Assembly (NCBI GenBank): GCA_017418975.1
Contig: JAFOMG010000006.1
Coordinates: forward strand, 124,001-188,000
Length of the DNA stretch: 64,000 nucleotides
Direction: 5' to 3'
DNA from: Sphingomonas sp.
GTDB lineage: Bacteria > Pseudomonadota > Alphaproteobacteria > Sphingomonadales > Sphingomonadaceae
Positions 25,537 to 33,685 of the stretch are shown in pieces; the stretch's first letter is position 1, and the number at the start of each line of letters is the position of its first letter. A program made the translations under genes and the position numbers. Below the pieces are notes generated by a model, which saw nothing but the letters and a program-made list of their open reading frames with translations, was not told the origin of the DNA and did not search any database.

Positions 25537-26187
25537 CTAGGCGGGCTCGGCCGCGATCTGGCGCAGCGCCTGCTCGAAGGCCTCGGGCGGCTGGCCGCCC
25601 GATATCAGCCATTTGTCGTCGATGACGATCGCCGGCACCGAATGGATGCCCCGCCCCTGCCAGAGCTGCTCGGCCTGGCGGACCTCGCCGGCATAGCGGC
25701 CCGAAGCGAGCACTTCGCGCGCGGCCGCGCCGTCCAGCCCGGCCCGTTCCGCGGCGGCGACCAGGACGTCATGGCTCGACGGGTCCTGCTGGTCGGTGAA
25801 ATAGGCTTCGAACAGCGCGTGCTTCAACGCCGCCTGGCGGCCCTCGATCGCCGCCCAGTGAAGCAGCCGGTGCGCGTCGAACGTGTTGTAGATCCGGCTG
25901 TCGGCCGAGCCGTTCATCGTGAAGCCGAGCGCCGCCGCACGGTCGCGGATCATTTCCCGGTTCGCCGCCGACTGCTCGGGCGTGGACCCGTATTTCCGCG
26001 CGATGTGCTCGCCGATATTCTCGCCTTCGGGCGCCATGCCGGGGTTGAGCTCGAACGGCTGGAAATGGATCCGCGCATCGACGACATCGCCGGTCCGCGC
26101 CAGCGCTTCCTCCAGGCCCTTCAGGCCGATGATGCACCAGGGGCAGGAAACGTCGGAGACGAAATCGATCTTGAGCGGGCGGGGCAT
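25537..26187 (-). CDS. DsbA-family oxidoreductase (FrnE-like)
   Basis: A 216-residue thioredoxin-fold protein with the active site CPWC at residues 15-18 (SDVSCPWCIIG), the all-alpha insertion domain, and a cis-Pro region (GIHSVPAIVIDDKWLISGGQ) near the C-terminus. This matches the FrnE/polyketide-biosynthesis dithiol isomerase group, which is cytoplasmic and linked to oxidative stress. No signal peptide is present. The ATG at 26187 gives MPRPLKIDFVSD; a start 30 bp upstream adds a tail unlike the family. It is divergent from nothing close; a small unknown gene lies 58 bp upstream on the same strand. Confidence 0.92.
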   Translation of the reverse strand: MPRPLKIDFVSDVSCPWCIIGLKGLEEALARTGDVVDARIHFQPFELNPGMAPEGENIGEHIARKYGSTPEQSAANREMIRDRAAALGFTMNGSADSRIYNTFDAHRLLHWAAIEGRQAALKHALFEAYFTDQQDPSSHDVLVAAAERAGLDGAAAREVLASGRYAGEVRQAEQLWQGRGIHSVPAIVIDDKWLISGGQPPEAFEQALRQIAAEPA

Positions 26188-26245
26188 CGGCGGTCCTTTG
26201 TCGGCTTGCTCCGCCAAGATGGGAACCGGGTGTCCCGATGCAATG

Positions 26246-26578
26246 TCAGCGCGGCTTCAGCGCGTCCGCCCGCCGGAGATATTCGTCCGCCATCTCGAAG
26301 CGGATGCGCCGTACGCCGGGATCGTCGCTGTCCGCCGCGCGTGCCCGCTCCTCGCGCGCGCGGCGCTGCAGATAGGCGCGCTCATCCTCCTTCGCTTCGG
26401 ACTCCGCCGCCTTCGCCGCCGGAAGTCCGGTTCCGGATCCGCGCTTCGGCTCGGTGGCCAGCGCCTCGTACATCGCCGCCAGGGTCAGATGCTGTTCGCG
26501 AGCGGAGCCCGTCAGCTCCGCCGCCATTTCACGCTGGAGCGCGGCGCGGGCCTGGTAATAGTCGTGCTGCTTGTTCAT
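26246..26578 (-). CDS. Small charged helical protein, unknown function
   Basis: A 110-residue protein beginning MNKQHDYYQARAALQREMAA, with a long run of heptad-like, strongly charged helix (KEDERAYLQRRAREERARAAD) suggesting a coiled coil. No signal peptide or membrane span. Its start lies 185 bp from the BlaI-type gene on the other strand, separated by the two BlaI operators. I do not recognise the family; the gene could be a DUF or stress-related protein. Confidence 0.65.
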   Translation of the reverse strand: MNKQHDYYQARAALQREMAAELTGSAREQHLTLAAMYEALATEPKRGSGTGLPAAKAAESEAKEDERAYLQRRAREERARAADSDDPGVRRIRFEMADEYLRRADALKPR

Positions 26579-26718
26579 CGCTGTCCCCGCTGCGCGGATG
26601 CAATTCTACGAAACCTTGCGCAAAAGCGAAGGTTTCCAGGCAGCAATGGTCGCTCGGCGGCGCCATTCCATCGCATATCCGGGCACCGCGCGCGCGCCGC
26701 CGATGGGGCTTGCGCGCA

Positions 26719-26748
26719 CTACAAATGTAGCGTAGGCTACAAATGTAG
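26719..26748. promoter_or_regulatory. Tandem BlaI/MecI-type operators
   Basis: Two identical 12-bp palindromes CTACAAATGTAG at 26719-26730 and 26737-26748, with an 18-bp period, lie 15 bp before the BlaI-type repressor ATG (26764). BlaI/MecI sites have the core TACA-N2-TGTA (here TACAAATGTA), so this is a clear autoregulatory operator pair covering the promoter of the operon that follows. Confidence 0.9.
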
Positions 26749-26763
26749 CGTAAAGGGATTCTC

Positions 26764-27141
26764 ATGCTGAACAATCTGCCGCCTCGCGAACGCCAGATCG
26801 TCGACCTGCTCTACGAGCGGGGAGCGATGGCGGTATCCGATGTCTGCGACGCCCTGCCCGACAAGCTCTCCGCCTCGGCGGTCCGGGCCATGCTGACCCG
26901 GCTCGAGCAGAAGGGCGCGGTGCGGCGCACGCAGAGCGATCGCGGCTATCTGTTCTCGCCGGTCGAGGCCGAGAGCAAGGCGAGCGTCAATGCGCTCGGC
27001 CATGTCGTGCGCACTTTCTTCAACGGCTCGACCACCCATGCCGCCAGCGCGCTGCTCGGCATGAGCGAGAAGCTGGACGAGAACGACCTGGACGAGCTGG
27101 AGGCGATGATCGCCGCGGCGCGCGCCAAGAAGGGAGCCTGA
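26764..27141 (+). CDS. BlaI/MecI/CopY family transcriptional repressor
   Basis: A 125-residue repressor with the winged helix of the family: LPPRERQIVDLLYERGAMAV, DKLSASAVRAMLTRLEQKGA (recognition helix) and RGYLFSPVEAE, followed by a dimerisation region (SALLGMSEKLDENDLDELEA). In classical systems the signal-transducing metalloprotease causes BlaI to be cleaved and to leave its operators. The tandem operators upstream of this gene show autoregulation. The M56 gene starts two bases after this stop, giving the standard blaI-blaR pair. Confidence 0.95.
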   Translation: MLNNLPPRERQIVDLLYERGAMAVSDVCDALPDKLSASAVRAMLTRLEQKGAVRRTQSDRGYLFSPVEAESKASVNALGHVVRTFFNGSTTHAASALLGMSEKLDENDLDELEAMIAAARAKKGA

Positions 27142-27143
27142 TC

Positions 27144-28871
27144 ATGACCGCGTTGCTCGGCCTCGTGCTCAAGTCGCTGGTGATCGCCGGCACCACCCTG
27201 ATCCTGCTCCGCCTCACCCGCGGCCGTTCGGCGGCGGAGCGCTCGCTGATCGCGCATCTCGGCCTGGCCGGCCTGGTGATCCTGCCGCTCGCCACGCTGG
27301 TGCTGCCGTCGATGCGGCTGCCGATGCCCGAGTTCGTCCAGAGCCGGTTCGAGGCTCCGGCCACGCGGATCGCCCCGCAACCGGCCGCGAGCTTCACCGC
27401 CGCCCCGCGGACGGCAGACTGGCCGGCGACGACGAGGGCGACGCCCGCCACCGAGGCCGCCGCCGCGCAGCCCTGGCTCACGCTGCCGCAGGGCTGGGAG
27501 CGCTATGCCTATGCGCTGCCCGTGCTGGCGCTGCTGCTGCTCACCATCGTCGCGCTGCTTCGCCTCGTCCGCCTGCGCGCCGGGGCCGAAGTGCTCGTCG
27601 ACCCGGTCTGGCTGAGCGCGCTCGCCCATGCCCAGCGCCGCATGGGGATGAAGAGCGGCACCGCGCTGCTGGTGAGCGATGCGCTGCCCTCGCCCATTTC
27701 CTGGGGCCTCGCCCGCCCGACCATCCTGCTCAGCGCCGATGCGCTCGCCGCCACCGACGAGGCCGAGGCGATCATCGCGCACGAGCTGGCGCACGTCTCC
27801 GCGCTCGACTGGGCCAAGCTGATGCTCGCCCGCGTCGCCACCGCGATCCACTGGTTCAACCCGCTGGCCTGGCGGCTGGCGCGTGAGGCGCACCAGCTGC
27901 GCGAGGAAGCCGCCGACGATGCCGTGCTCGCCGCGAACATCGATGCGCCCGACTATGCCCAGCTGCTCGTCCGGGTCGCCCGGCACGAGAGCAAGGGCCT
28001 GTTGCTCGGCGCGCATGGCGTCGCCCCCGGCAAGGGGAGCCTCAAGCGCCGGGTCGGCCGCGTGCTCGACGCGACGCTGCCGCGCGGCCGTGCCCAGGGC
28101 TCATGGATCGCGGGCTTCGGTGCCGGCATGCTGGTGATGGCCGCGCCGCTCGCCGCGCTGACCGTCGGCGCCGCCGAGAGCCGCGACGCCGCTACGGCCG
28201 TGCGGGATAGCAACGCCGGCACGGGCATGGTGGCGAGCCCGGTCGCGGCCCCCACCGTGTCGCCCGCCGCCCATGCGGCCCCGGCTCCGGCGGCTACCGA
28301 ACATGCCCCTGCCGTTGCCGCCGCCACGCCTGCGCCGGTGGCTGCCGCCGCCGCGCCCGACCCCCGCCAGGACCGCGAGGCCCGGAACGACAACGGCCGC
28401 GACCGTGAGCTCAATGCGATCATCGGTGCCCGCGCGGTCGGCGTCACGCCTGAATATATCGAGGCGATCCGCCGCGCCGCGCCGCAGCTCGGCCCGATCA
28501 GTCTCGACGACGCGACCAGCATGCGCGCCGTCGGCGTCACGCCCGAATATGTCCAGGCGATGATGTCCACCGGCCTGCGCATCCGGTCGTTCGACGACAT
28601 CGTCTCGGCCCGGGCGGTGGGCGTGAACCCCGACTATGTCCGCAGCCTGGTGTCGGCCGGCTTTCGCGGCCAGCTGGACGATTATGTCGCGCTGGCCGGC
28701 ATGGGCGTGAGCGCCGACGATGTCCGCCGCCTGCGCAATGCCGGCATGCCGGTCGAGATCGACACGCTCGCCCTCACGCGCAACGGCCGCAGGCGCGGTC
28801 CCAATCCCAATCCCAATCCGCGGCCCAACCCGAATCCGCATCCCGATCCGGACCCCAATCCCGACAACTGA
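27144..28871 (+). CDS. M56-family (BlaR1-like) membrane metallopeptidase with C-terminal repeat domain
   Basis: A 575-residue protein. Three or four membrane helices (about 5-60, 122-142, and near 320-340) surround a cytoplasmic M56 domain with the zinc motif HELAH (His213, Glu214, His217) and the downstream Glu in REEAADDAVL. The Ala/Pro-rich periplasmic linker is followed by four copies of a 25-residue repeat (about 430-545) with the core RAVGVTPEYIEAI or RAVGVNPDYVRSL. The end is a low-complexity tail of NP and DP dipeptides. The classical BlaR1 penicillin-binding sensor domain is absent, so the repeats may be the sensor. Function as an anti-repressor is inferred from gene order with blaI. 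Confidence 0.88.
   Translation: MTALLGLVLKSLVIAGTTLILLRLTRGRSAAERSLIAHLGLAGLVILPLATLVLPSMRLPMPEFVQSRFEAPATRIAPQPAASFTAAPRTADWPATTRATPATEAAAAQPWLTLPQGWERYAYALPVLALLLLTIVALLRLVRLRAGAEVLVDPVWLSALAHAQRRMGMKSGTALLVSDALPSPISWGLARPTILLSADALAATDEAEAIIAHELAHVSALDWAKLMLARVATAIHWFNPLAWRLAREAHQLREEAADDAVLAANIDAPDYAQLLVRVARHESKGLLLGAHGVAPGKGSLKRRVGRVLDATLPRGRAQGSWIAGFGAGMLVMAAPLAALTVGAAESRDAATAVRDSNAGTGMVASPVAAPTVSPAAHAAPAPAATEHAPAVAAATPAPVAAAAAPDPRQDREARNDNGRDRELNAIIGARAVGVTPEYIEAIRRAAPQLGPISLDDATSMRAVGVTPEYVQAMMSTGLRIRSFDDIVSARAVGVNPDYVRSLVSAGFRGQLDDYVALAGMGVSADDVRRLRNAGMPVEIDTLALTRNGRRRGPNPNPNPRPNPNPHPDPDPNPDN
28799..28868 (+). repeat. Hexamer-like low-complexity repeat encoding the NP/DP tail
   Basis: Imperfect tandem units of about six bases (CCCAAT, CCGCAT, CCCGAT and variants) encode alternating Asn-Pro, His-Pro and Asp-Pro dipeptides at the C-terminus of the M56 protein. 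Such a run is prone to slippage, so its length is likely to vary between strains. Confidence 0.8.
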
Positions 28872-28964
28872 CGGGTCCGCTCTTCCACCTGCCCATTGCC
28901 GAAGCATCAACGCCCCGTCCGGGGCGGACGCCCCCGGCTTGCCTGCTGCATTAGGAGAAATGCC

Positions 28965-29909
28965 ATGAACCGCGTTCTTGCCGTCATCGCCTCCGTTACC
29001 CTGCTCGCCACCGCCGCCATTGCCGGCGATCGTGCCCGCGACCCGGTCACCGCGTCCACGCCGATCAGCTTCAAGCTCCAGCTCGAAGCCAGCGGCACGC
29101 GCTTCGAGCTGCGCCTGTCCATGGGCCCGCGCAGCAACATGAACACCCATCTCAGCCACGAGCAGCTCGGGCTCGACAGCCGCGCGCTCGAAGCCGATGG
29201 CCCGGTCCGCTTCGCCATCGCCCGGGAGCCCGGCCGCCTCGACTGCGCGGGCGACGCCGGCAAGCAGATCGCCACCGGCAACTGCACCTTCACTCCCGCC
29301 ACCGAGTTCGCGCGCTATCTCGCCGGCCGCGGCATCGGCGAGCCGAGCTTCCGGGAATCGCTCGACCTGACGATGGTCGGCGCTAACCGCACGCTGGTCG
29401 AGGCGCTGGCCCAGGCCGACTATCCCAAGCCGACCATCAATCAGCTCATCGCCCTTTCCGCGCTCCGCGTCACCCCGGCCTATGTTGCCGACCTCGCCCG
29501 CCAGGGCTTCCGCCCCGACAATCTCGAGGACCTCACCGCCTTCGCCGCGCTCGGCATCAATGCCGACTATGCCGGCAAGATGCTGCGCGCCGGGCTGGGC
29601 AAGCTGAGCGGCAGGAATCTGATCGAGCTCAAGGCGCTCGGCGTGTCGCCCGAATTCCTCTCGGAGATGGCGGGCGCGGGGCTGCGCAACCTTTCGGCCG
29701 ACCAGGCCGTGCAGCTCAAGGCGATCGGCGTCACGCCCGCCTATGTCCGCGAGCTCGCCGCGATCGGCTATGTCGATCTGCCGGCGAACCGGCTCGTCGA
29801 GATGAAGGCGGTCGGCGTCACCGCCGAGGATGTGCGCCGCGCCCGCAAGATCGGAATCGCCAGGCCCACGCCCGATCAGCTCGTCCAGCTGCGCACGCTG
29901 CGCAACTGA
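28965..29909 (+). CDS. Secreted repeat protein sharing the repeats of the M56 protein
   Basis: A 314-residue product with a signal peptide (MNRVLAVIASVTLLATAAIA). Residues about 30-140 form a domain I do not recognise, rich in the features of a beta-sandwich. Residues about 160-314 carry six copies of a repeat of about 25 residues with the core ALGVTPAYVxxLAxxGF, for example LRVTPAYVADLARQGF, LGINADYAGKMLRAGL, LGVSPEFLSEMAGAGL and IGVTPAYVRELAAIGY. The same core repeats end the upstream M56 protein. ATG at 28965 follows AGGAG at the right spacing. Probably periplasmic or surface-exposed; I infer that it interacts with the M56 repeats or competes for the same ligand. Confidence 0.82.
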   Translation: MNRVLAVIASVTLLATAAIAGDRARDPVTASTPISFKLQLEASGTRFELRLSMGPRSNMNTHLSHEQLGLDSRALEADGPVRFAIAREPGRLDCAGDAGKQIATGNCTFTPATEFARYLAGRGIGEPSFRESLDLTMVGANRTLVEALAQADYPKPTINQLIALSALRVTPAYVADLARQGFRPDNLEDLTAFAALGINADYAGKMLRAGLGKLSGRNLIELKALGVSPEFLSEMAGAGLRNLSADQAVQLKAIGVTPAYVRELAAIGYVDLPANRLVEMKAVGVTAEDVRRARKIGIARPTPDQLVQLRTLRN

Positions 29910-29930
29910 TCGTCGCGAAGCCTTCCCCAG

Positions 29931-31979
29931 ATGCGTCCAGCTGCGCTGCTTCTCGCCGGCGCCGCGCTCTTCCCCATGAGCGCGGCCGCCCAGACCACCT
30001 CTCCCCCACTCAGCGCCAAGCAGGTCTTCGCTCCCGAGGACTTCACTCGCTTCGCCCCCCGGACCGCCTATGACATGCTCGTCCGGGTCCCCGGCTTCAC
30101 CATCCGCAGCGCGGACCAGGAGCGCGGCCTCGGCCAGGCATCGGAGAATGTGCTGATCAACGGCGAACGCATCGCCAACAAGACCGGCGGCGCGATCGCC
30201 GAGCTCCAGCGCATAGTCGCCGGCAATGTCGAGCGCATCGAGATTGTCGATGCCTCAACCCTCGGCATCGCCGGCCTGGCCGGCCAGGTCGCCAACATCA
30301 TCCTCAAACAGGCCCGCAAGGCAGGCGGCCAGTTCGAATGGCGGCCGGATTTCCGAGCCCATTATTCGCGCCCCAACCTGTTCCGCGGCAATGTCAGCTA
30401 TACGGGCAAGACGCGCGGGATCGACTACACGCTCTCGCTCGAGGACCAGACCGGGCGCGGCGGCCTGGGCGGGCCGGAGCTGTTCCATGCCGCCGACGGA
30501 ACGCTGATCGAGCGCCGCGAGGAGATATATCATTCGGAATCGGACACGCTCGTCGCCAAGCTCAGGCTCGGCTTCGACGGACCGGGCGGCGCCAAGGGGC
30601 ATCTCATCCTCAACTATTCGCCCTATTGGGGACCGGTCTATGATTTCGAGCGGCGCTATCGGGCCGATGGCAATGACGGCACCCGCCTGCGCCGCAACCG
30701 GCTCGACGGCTGGATGTACGACGTCAACGCGGACTATGAATTCCCGCTCGGGCCCGGCCGGTTCAAGATCATCGGCCTGCGCCATTTCGACCATGAGCCG
30801 CTCATTTCCACCCAGGTCGACAGTTTCGCGAGCGGCGCGCCCGACCAGGGCACCCGTTTCGAGCGCAACTCGTACATCACCGAAACCATCGCCCGTGCCG
30901 AATATGGCTGGAAGATGGGGGGAAGCGACTGGCAGCTCTCGCTCGAGCGCGCGGTCAACGGCCTCGACCAGCGAGGCGCGCTCGCCAGGCTCGATCCCCA
31001 AGGCCGGTTCGTGCCGGTTCCCTTCCCTGGCGGCAGCGGGATCGTGCGCGAAGTCCGCCACGAAGGCATGGTGACGTTCAGCCGCCCGCTCGGCGCGGGG
31101 ATTACTCTCCAGGTCGCCGGCGGCGGCGAGTCCAGCACGCTCGAGCGTGTCGATGGCGACTTGCCCGCGCGCCGCTTCTTCCGACCAAAGGGCAGCATCA
31201 CGCTCGGCTGGCGGCCGGACGAGCAATGGGATCTCAGCCTCAAGCTGCGCCGCCGGGTTGGCCAGATCAGCTTCTACGACTTCATGGCCCAGCCCAACCT
31301 CAAGTCCGAGCGGCAGAACAGCGGCAACGCGGAACTCGTCCCCCCGCAGAGCTGGGAAGCGGAGATGGAGGTCGGCCGCGCGCTGGGCGCCGCGGGCAAG
31401 ACCCGGCTGCGCGCTTATTATTACGCCGTCGAGGACATCGTCGATATCGTGCCGATCGGCGCGGACGGCGAAGGCGTCGGCAATCTGCCGCGGGCGACGC
31501 GCTTCGGGCTGGAGAGCACCAGCACGATCCAGTTCGCACCGCTGGGCCTGCCCGGCGCCCGGCTCGACGCCAAGCTGGGCTTCGAGATCGCCCGCGTCCG
31601 CGATCCGCTCACCGGCGAGATGCGCCCGATCAGCGGGACGCAGGATCGCTGGGCGGAGCTCGATTTCCGCCACGACCTGCCGAACAGCGATTTCGCCTGG
31701 GGCGTCACGGCCGGCCTCAATCACAATACGGCTTATTATTATCTCACCGAGGTGAACCGCGAGAACGAAGGCCCCTGGTTCACCAACGTCTTTGTCGAGC
31801 ACAAGGACGTGTTCGGCCTCACCGTGCGCGCGCAGGTGGGCAATGTCCTCAACGGCAGGCACTATTATGATCGCCAGGTCTATGCCGGGCGGCGCAATGC
31901 GAGCCCGCTGGTATTCCGGCAACGCAACGACCAGCTGATCGGGCCGATCTTCACCTTCACGATCCGCGGGAGCTTCTGA
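29931..31979 (+). CDS. TonB-dependent outer-membrane receptor of the BlaI-type operon
   Basis: A 682-residue protein with signal peptide (MRPAALLLAGAALFPMSAAAQ), a plug domain containing ENVLINGERIANKTGG and VERIEIVDASTLGIAGLAGQ, and a barrel ending with the aromatic terminus FTFTIRGSF. It starts 21 bp after the repeat protein and its stop overlaps the hydrolase start (TGATG), so it belongs to the blaI-type operon. No TonB box can be picked out by eye. The substrate is unknown; being with a beta-lactamase-fold hydrolase and a BlaI repressor suggests an import route for a cell-wall or peptide product, which is inference. Confidence 0.88.
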   Translation: MRPAALLLAGAALFPMSAAAQTTSPPLSAKQVFAPEDFTRFAPRTAYDMLVRVPGFTIRSADQERGLGQASENVLINGERIANKTGGAIAELQRIVAGNVERIEIVDASTLGIAGLAGQVANIILKQARKAGGQFEWRPDFRAHYSRPNLFRGNVSYTGKTRGIDYTLSLEDQTGRGGLGGPELFHAADGTLIERREEIYHSESDTLVAKLRLGFDGPGGAKGHLILNYSPYWGPVYDFERRYRADGNDGTRLRRNRLDGWMYDVNADYEFPLGPGRFKIIGLRHFDHEPLISTQVDSFASGAPDQGTRFERNSYITETIARAEYGWKMGGSDWQLSLERAVNGLDQRGALARLDPQGRFVPVPFPGGSGIVREVRHEGMVTFSRPLGAGITLQVAGGGESSTLERVDGDLPARRFFRPKGSITLGWRPDEQWDLSLKLRRRVGQISFYDFMAQPNLKSERQNSGNAELVPPQSWEAEMEVGRALGAAGKTRLRAYYYAVEDIVDIVPIGADGEGVGNLPRATRFGLESTSTIQFAPLGLPGARLDAKLGFEIARVRDPLTGEMRPISGTQDRWAELDFRHDLPNSDFAWGVTAGLNHNTAYYYLTEVNRENEGPWFTNVFVEHKDVFGLTVRAQVGNVLNGRHYYDRQVYAGRRNASPLVFRQRNDQLIGPIFTFTIRGSF

Positions 31980-33556
31980 TGCACATGATCGACCGAGCCC
32001 TGCGCTCCATCGCTTCGTCCGCCCTTCTTTCGAGCGTTGCCCTGGCGCATCTCGCAACGGCCGCTCCCGCCCGGGCACAGGCCCAGGCACCCGCGCAGCA
32101 GGCCCCGCTGCTCGCGCCCGAAACCGTGATGCTCACGATCGACATGGGCCCCGGCGAGCCGCCGCTCGCCGTGACGCTGGCCGAGCTGATGCAGGTCTTC
32201 CGCGTGCCGGGCATGAGCATCGCGGTGGTGAAGGACAATCGCATCGCCTTCTCGGCCAGCTTCGGCGTGACCGAGGCGGGCGGCACCACGCCGGTCACGC
32301 CAGCCACGCTGTTCCAGGCAGCCTCGATCAGCAAGCCGGTCGCGGCGATGGGAGCATTGTGGCTGGTCGAGCGGGGCAAGCTCTCCCTCGATGCCGATGT
32401 GAACACCCAGCTCAAGGGCTGGAAGCTGCCGGAGAGCCCGCTCGCCGCCACGCGGAAGGTCACGCTGCGCCGGCTGATGAGCCACAATGCGGGCCTGAAC
32501 GTCCATGGCTTTGCCGGCTATGCCCAGGGCGTGCCGGTGCCGGGCATCGAGCAGATCCTCGACGGCAAGCCGCCCGCCAACAGCCCGGCGGTCCGCGTGA
32601 CCGTGGAGCCCGGCACCCAGTGCATCTATTCGGGCGGCGGCGTGACGATAGAGGGCCTGATGATCCGCGACGCCGCGGGCCAGCCGTTCGAGGATTTCAT
32701 GGCCGCGCGCGTCCTGCGCCCGGCCGGCATGACGAGCAGCAGCTTCGCCCAGTCCCTGCCCCCGGAACTGGCGGCGCGCGCCGCCAGCGGCACCGGGCCG
32801 GACGGCGCCGTCACTCCGGGCAAATGGCACGTCTATCCCGAACTCGCCCCCGATGGGCTGTGGACCACCGCCGAGGATCTCGCCCGCCTGGGCATCGAGG
32901 TGTCGCTCTCCCGCGAAGGCAAGGCCAACCATGTCCTCTCGCAGGCGATGACGCGCGAGATGCTCACGCCGCATTGCCCCGACGATCCCGGCAAGCCCGG
33001 TGGCATCGGGCTGGGTTTCGGTGTCGGCTATGGCGGCCATCCCGGCCAGTTCCGCCACAATGGTGCGAACGAAGGGTTCCAGTCGCTGATGTTCATGGAC
33101 GCCGACAAGGGCTGGGGCATCGCCCTGCTCGGCAATTCGGACAGCTTCTCGTCCATCTATGAGCGCATCATGAAGGTCGTCGGCGACGCCCAGGGCTGGC
33201 AGTATCAGGCCCGCCAGCCGCGCGAAGGCGATCTGCTGCTCGTCGTCGCCGCCCGGCGCGGCCTGGATGCGGCGCTGGCCCATTATGATCGCACGCGGAA
33301 CGGAAAGGACGACCCGTCGGTCCTCAACCTGCTCGGCTATCGCCTGCTCCGCCAGAACCAGGTCGCCGACGCGCTCCGCGTCTTCGAGCGCAACGCCGCG
33401 CTCTATCCGGCGGACGCCAATGCCTGGGACAGCCTGGGCGAGGCGCATGCCCGCGCCGGCAACCGGAAAGCCGCGATCCGCAACTATCGGCGATCGCTCG
33501 CGCTGGATGCGAACAACGCCAATGCGAAACGGCAGCTGGAGAAGCTCGAGCGCTAG
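31979..33556 (+). CDS. Secreted beta-lactamase-fold serine hydrolase with TPR-like C-terminus
   Basis: A 525-residue product: signal peptide (about 1-34, ending ARAQ), a class C beta-lactamase-type domain (about 45-400) and a C-terminal TPR-like region (about 430-525; NLLGYRLLRQNQVADALRVF and AWDSLGEAHARAGNRKAAIR). The catalytic motifs are SxxK as SISK (Ser116, Lys119), YSG near residue 217 (the Tyr-X-Asn position), and HNG near 360 in place of the KTG box. HNG instead of KTG is usual in D-alanyl esterases/EstB-type members rather than true AmpC enzymes, so beta-lactam hydrolysis is not established. The start overlaps the TonB receptor stop. Confidence 0.9.
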   Translation: MHMIDRALRSIASSALLSSVALAHLATAAPARAQAQAPAQQAPLLAPETVMLTIDMGPGEPPLAVTLAELMQVFRVPGMSIAVVKDNRIAFSASFGVTEAGGTTPVTPATLFQAASISKPVAAMGALWLVERGKLSLDADVNTQLKGWKLPESPLAATRKVTLRRLMSHNAGLNVHGFAGYAQGVPVPGIEQILDGKPPANSPAVRVTVEPGTQCIYSGGGVTIEGLMIRDAAGQPFEDFMAARVLRPAGMTSSSFAQSLPPELAARAASGTGPDGAVTPGKWHVYPELAPDGLWTTAEDLARLGIEVSLSREGKANHVLSQAMTREMLTPHCPDDPGKPGGIGLGFGVGYGGHPGQFRHNGANEGFQSLMFMDADKGWGIALLGNSDSFSSIYERIMKVVGDAQGWQYQARQPREGDLLLVVAARRGLDAALAHYDRTRNGKDDPSVLNLLGYRLLRQNQVADALRVFERNAALYPADANAWDSLGEAHARAGNRKAAIRNYRRSLALDANNANAKRQLEKLER

Positions 33557-33580
33557 GGTGGAGCCTAATATTCTTCCTTC

Positions 33581-33660
33581 GTCACCCCGGCCTTGCACCG
33601 GGGTCCCGCTATCTCGCCAGCGCAAGAAGAAGAGGGACCCCGGCGCCAGGCCGGGGTGAC
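33581..33660. repeat. Long inverted repeat (family C) between convergent genes
   Basis: GTCACCCCGGCC...CCGGGGTCCC at 33581-33606 faces its near reverse complement GGGACCCCGG...GGCCGGGGTGAC at 33634-33660, with about 27 bp between the arms. It sits between the hydrolase gene and the convergent siderophore-interacting gene and could terminate both; the arms resemble a dispersed GC-rich palindrome also hinted at near 970-1000. Confidence 0.75.
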
Positions 33661-33685
33661 GGTGTTTGCTGATCGAGTCGTGACC

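Noticed and set aside
31979..33556. Calling the serine hydrolase an AmpC beta-lactamase
   Set aside because: HNG replaces KTG and a TPR-like tail is present, so antibiotic hydrolysis cannot be claimed from sequence.
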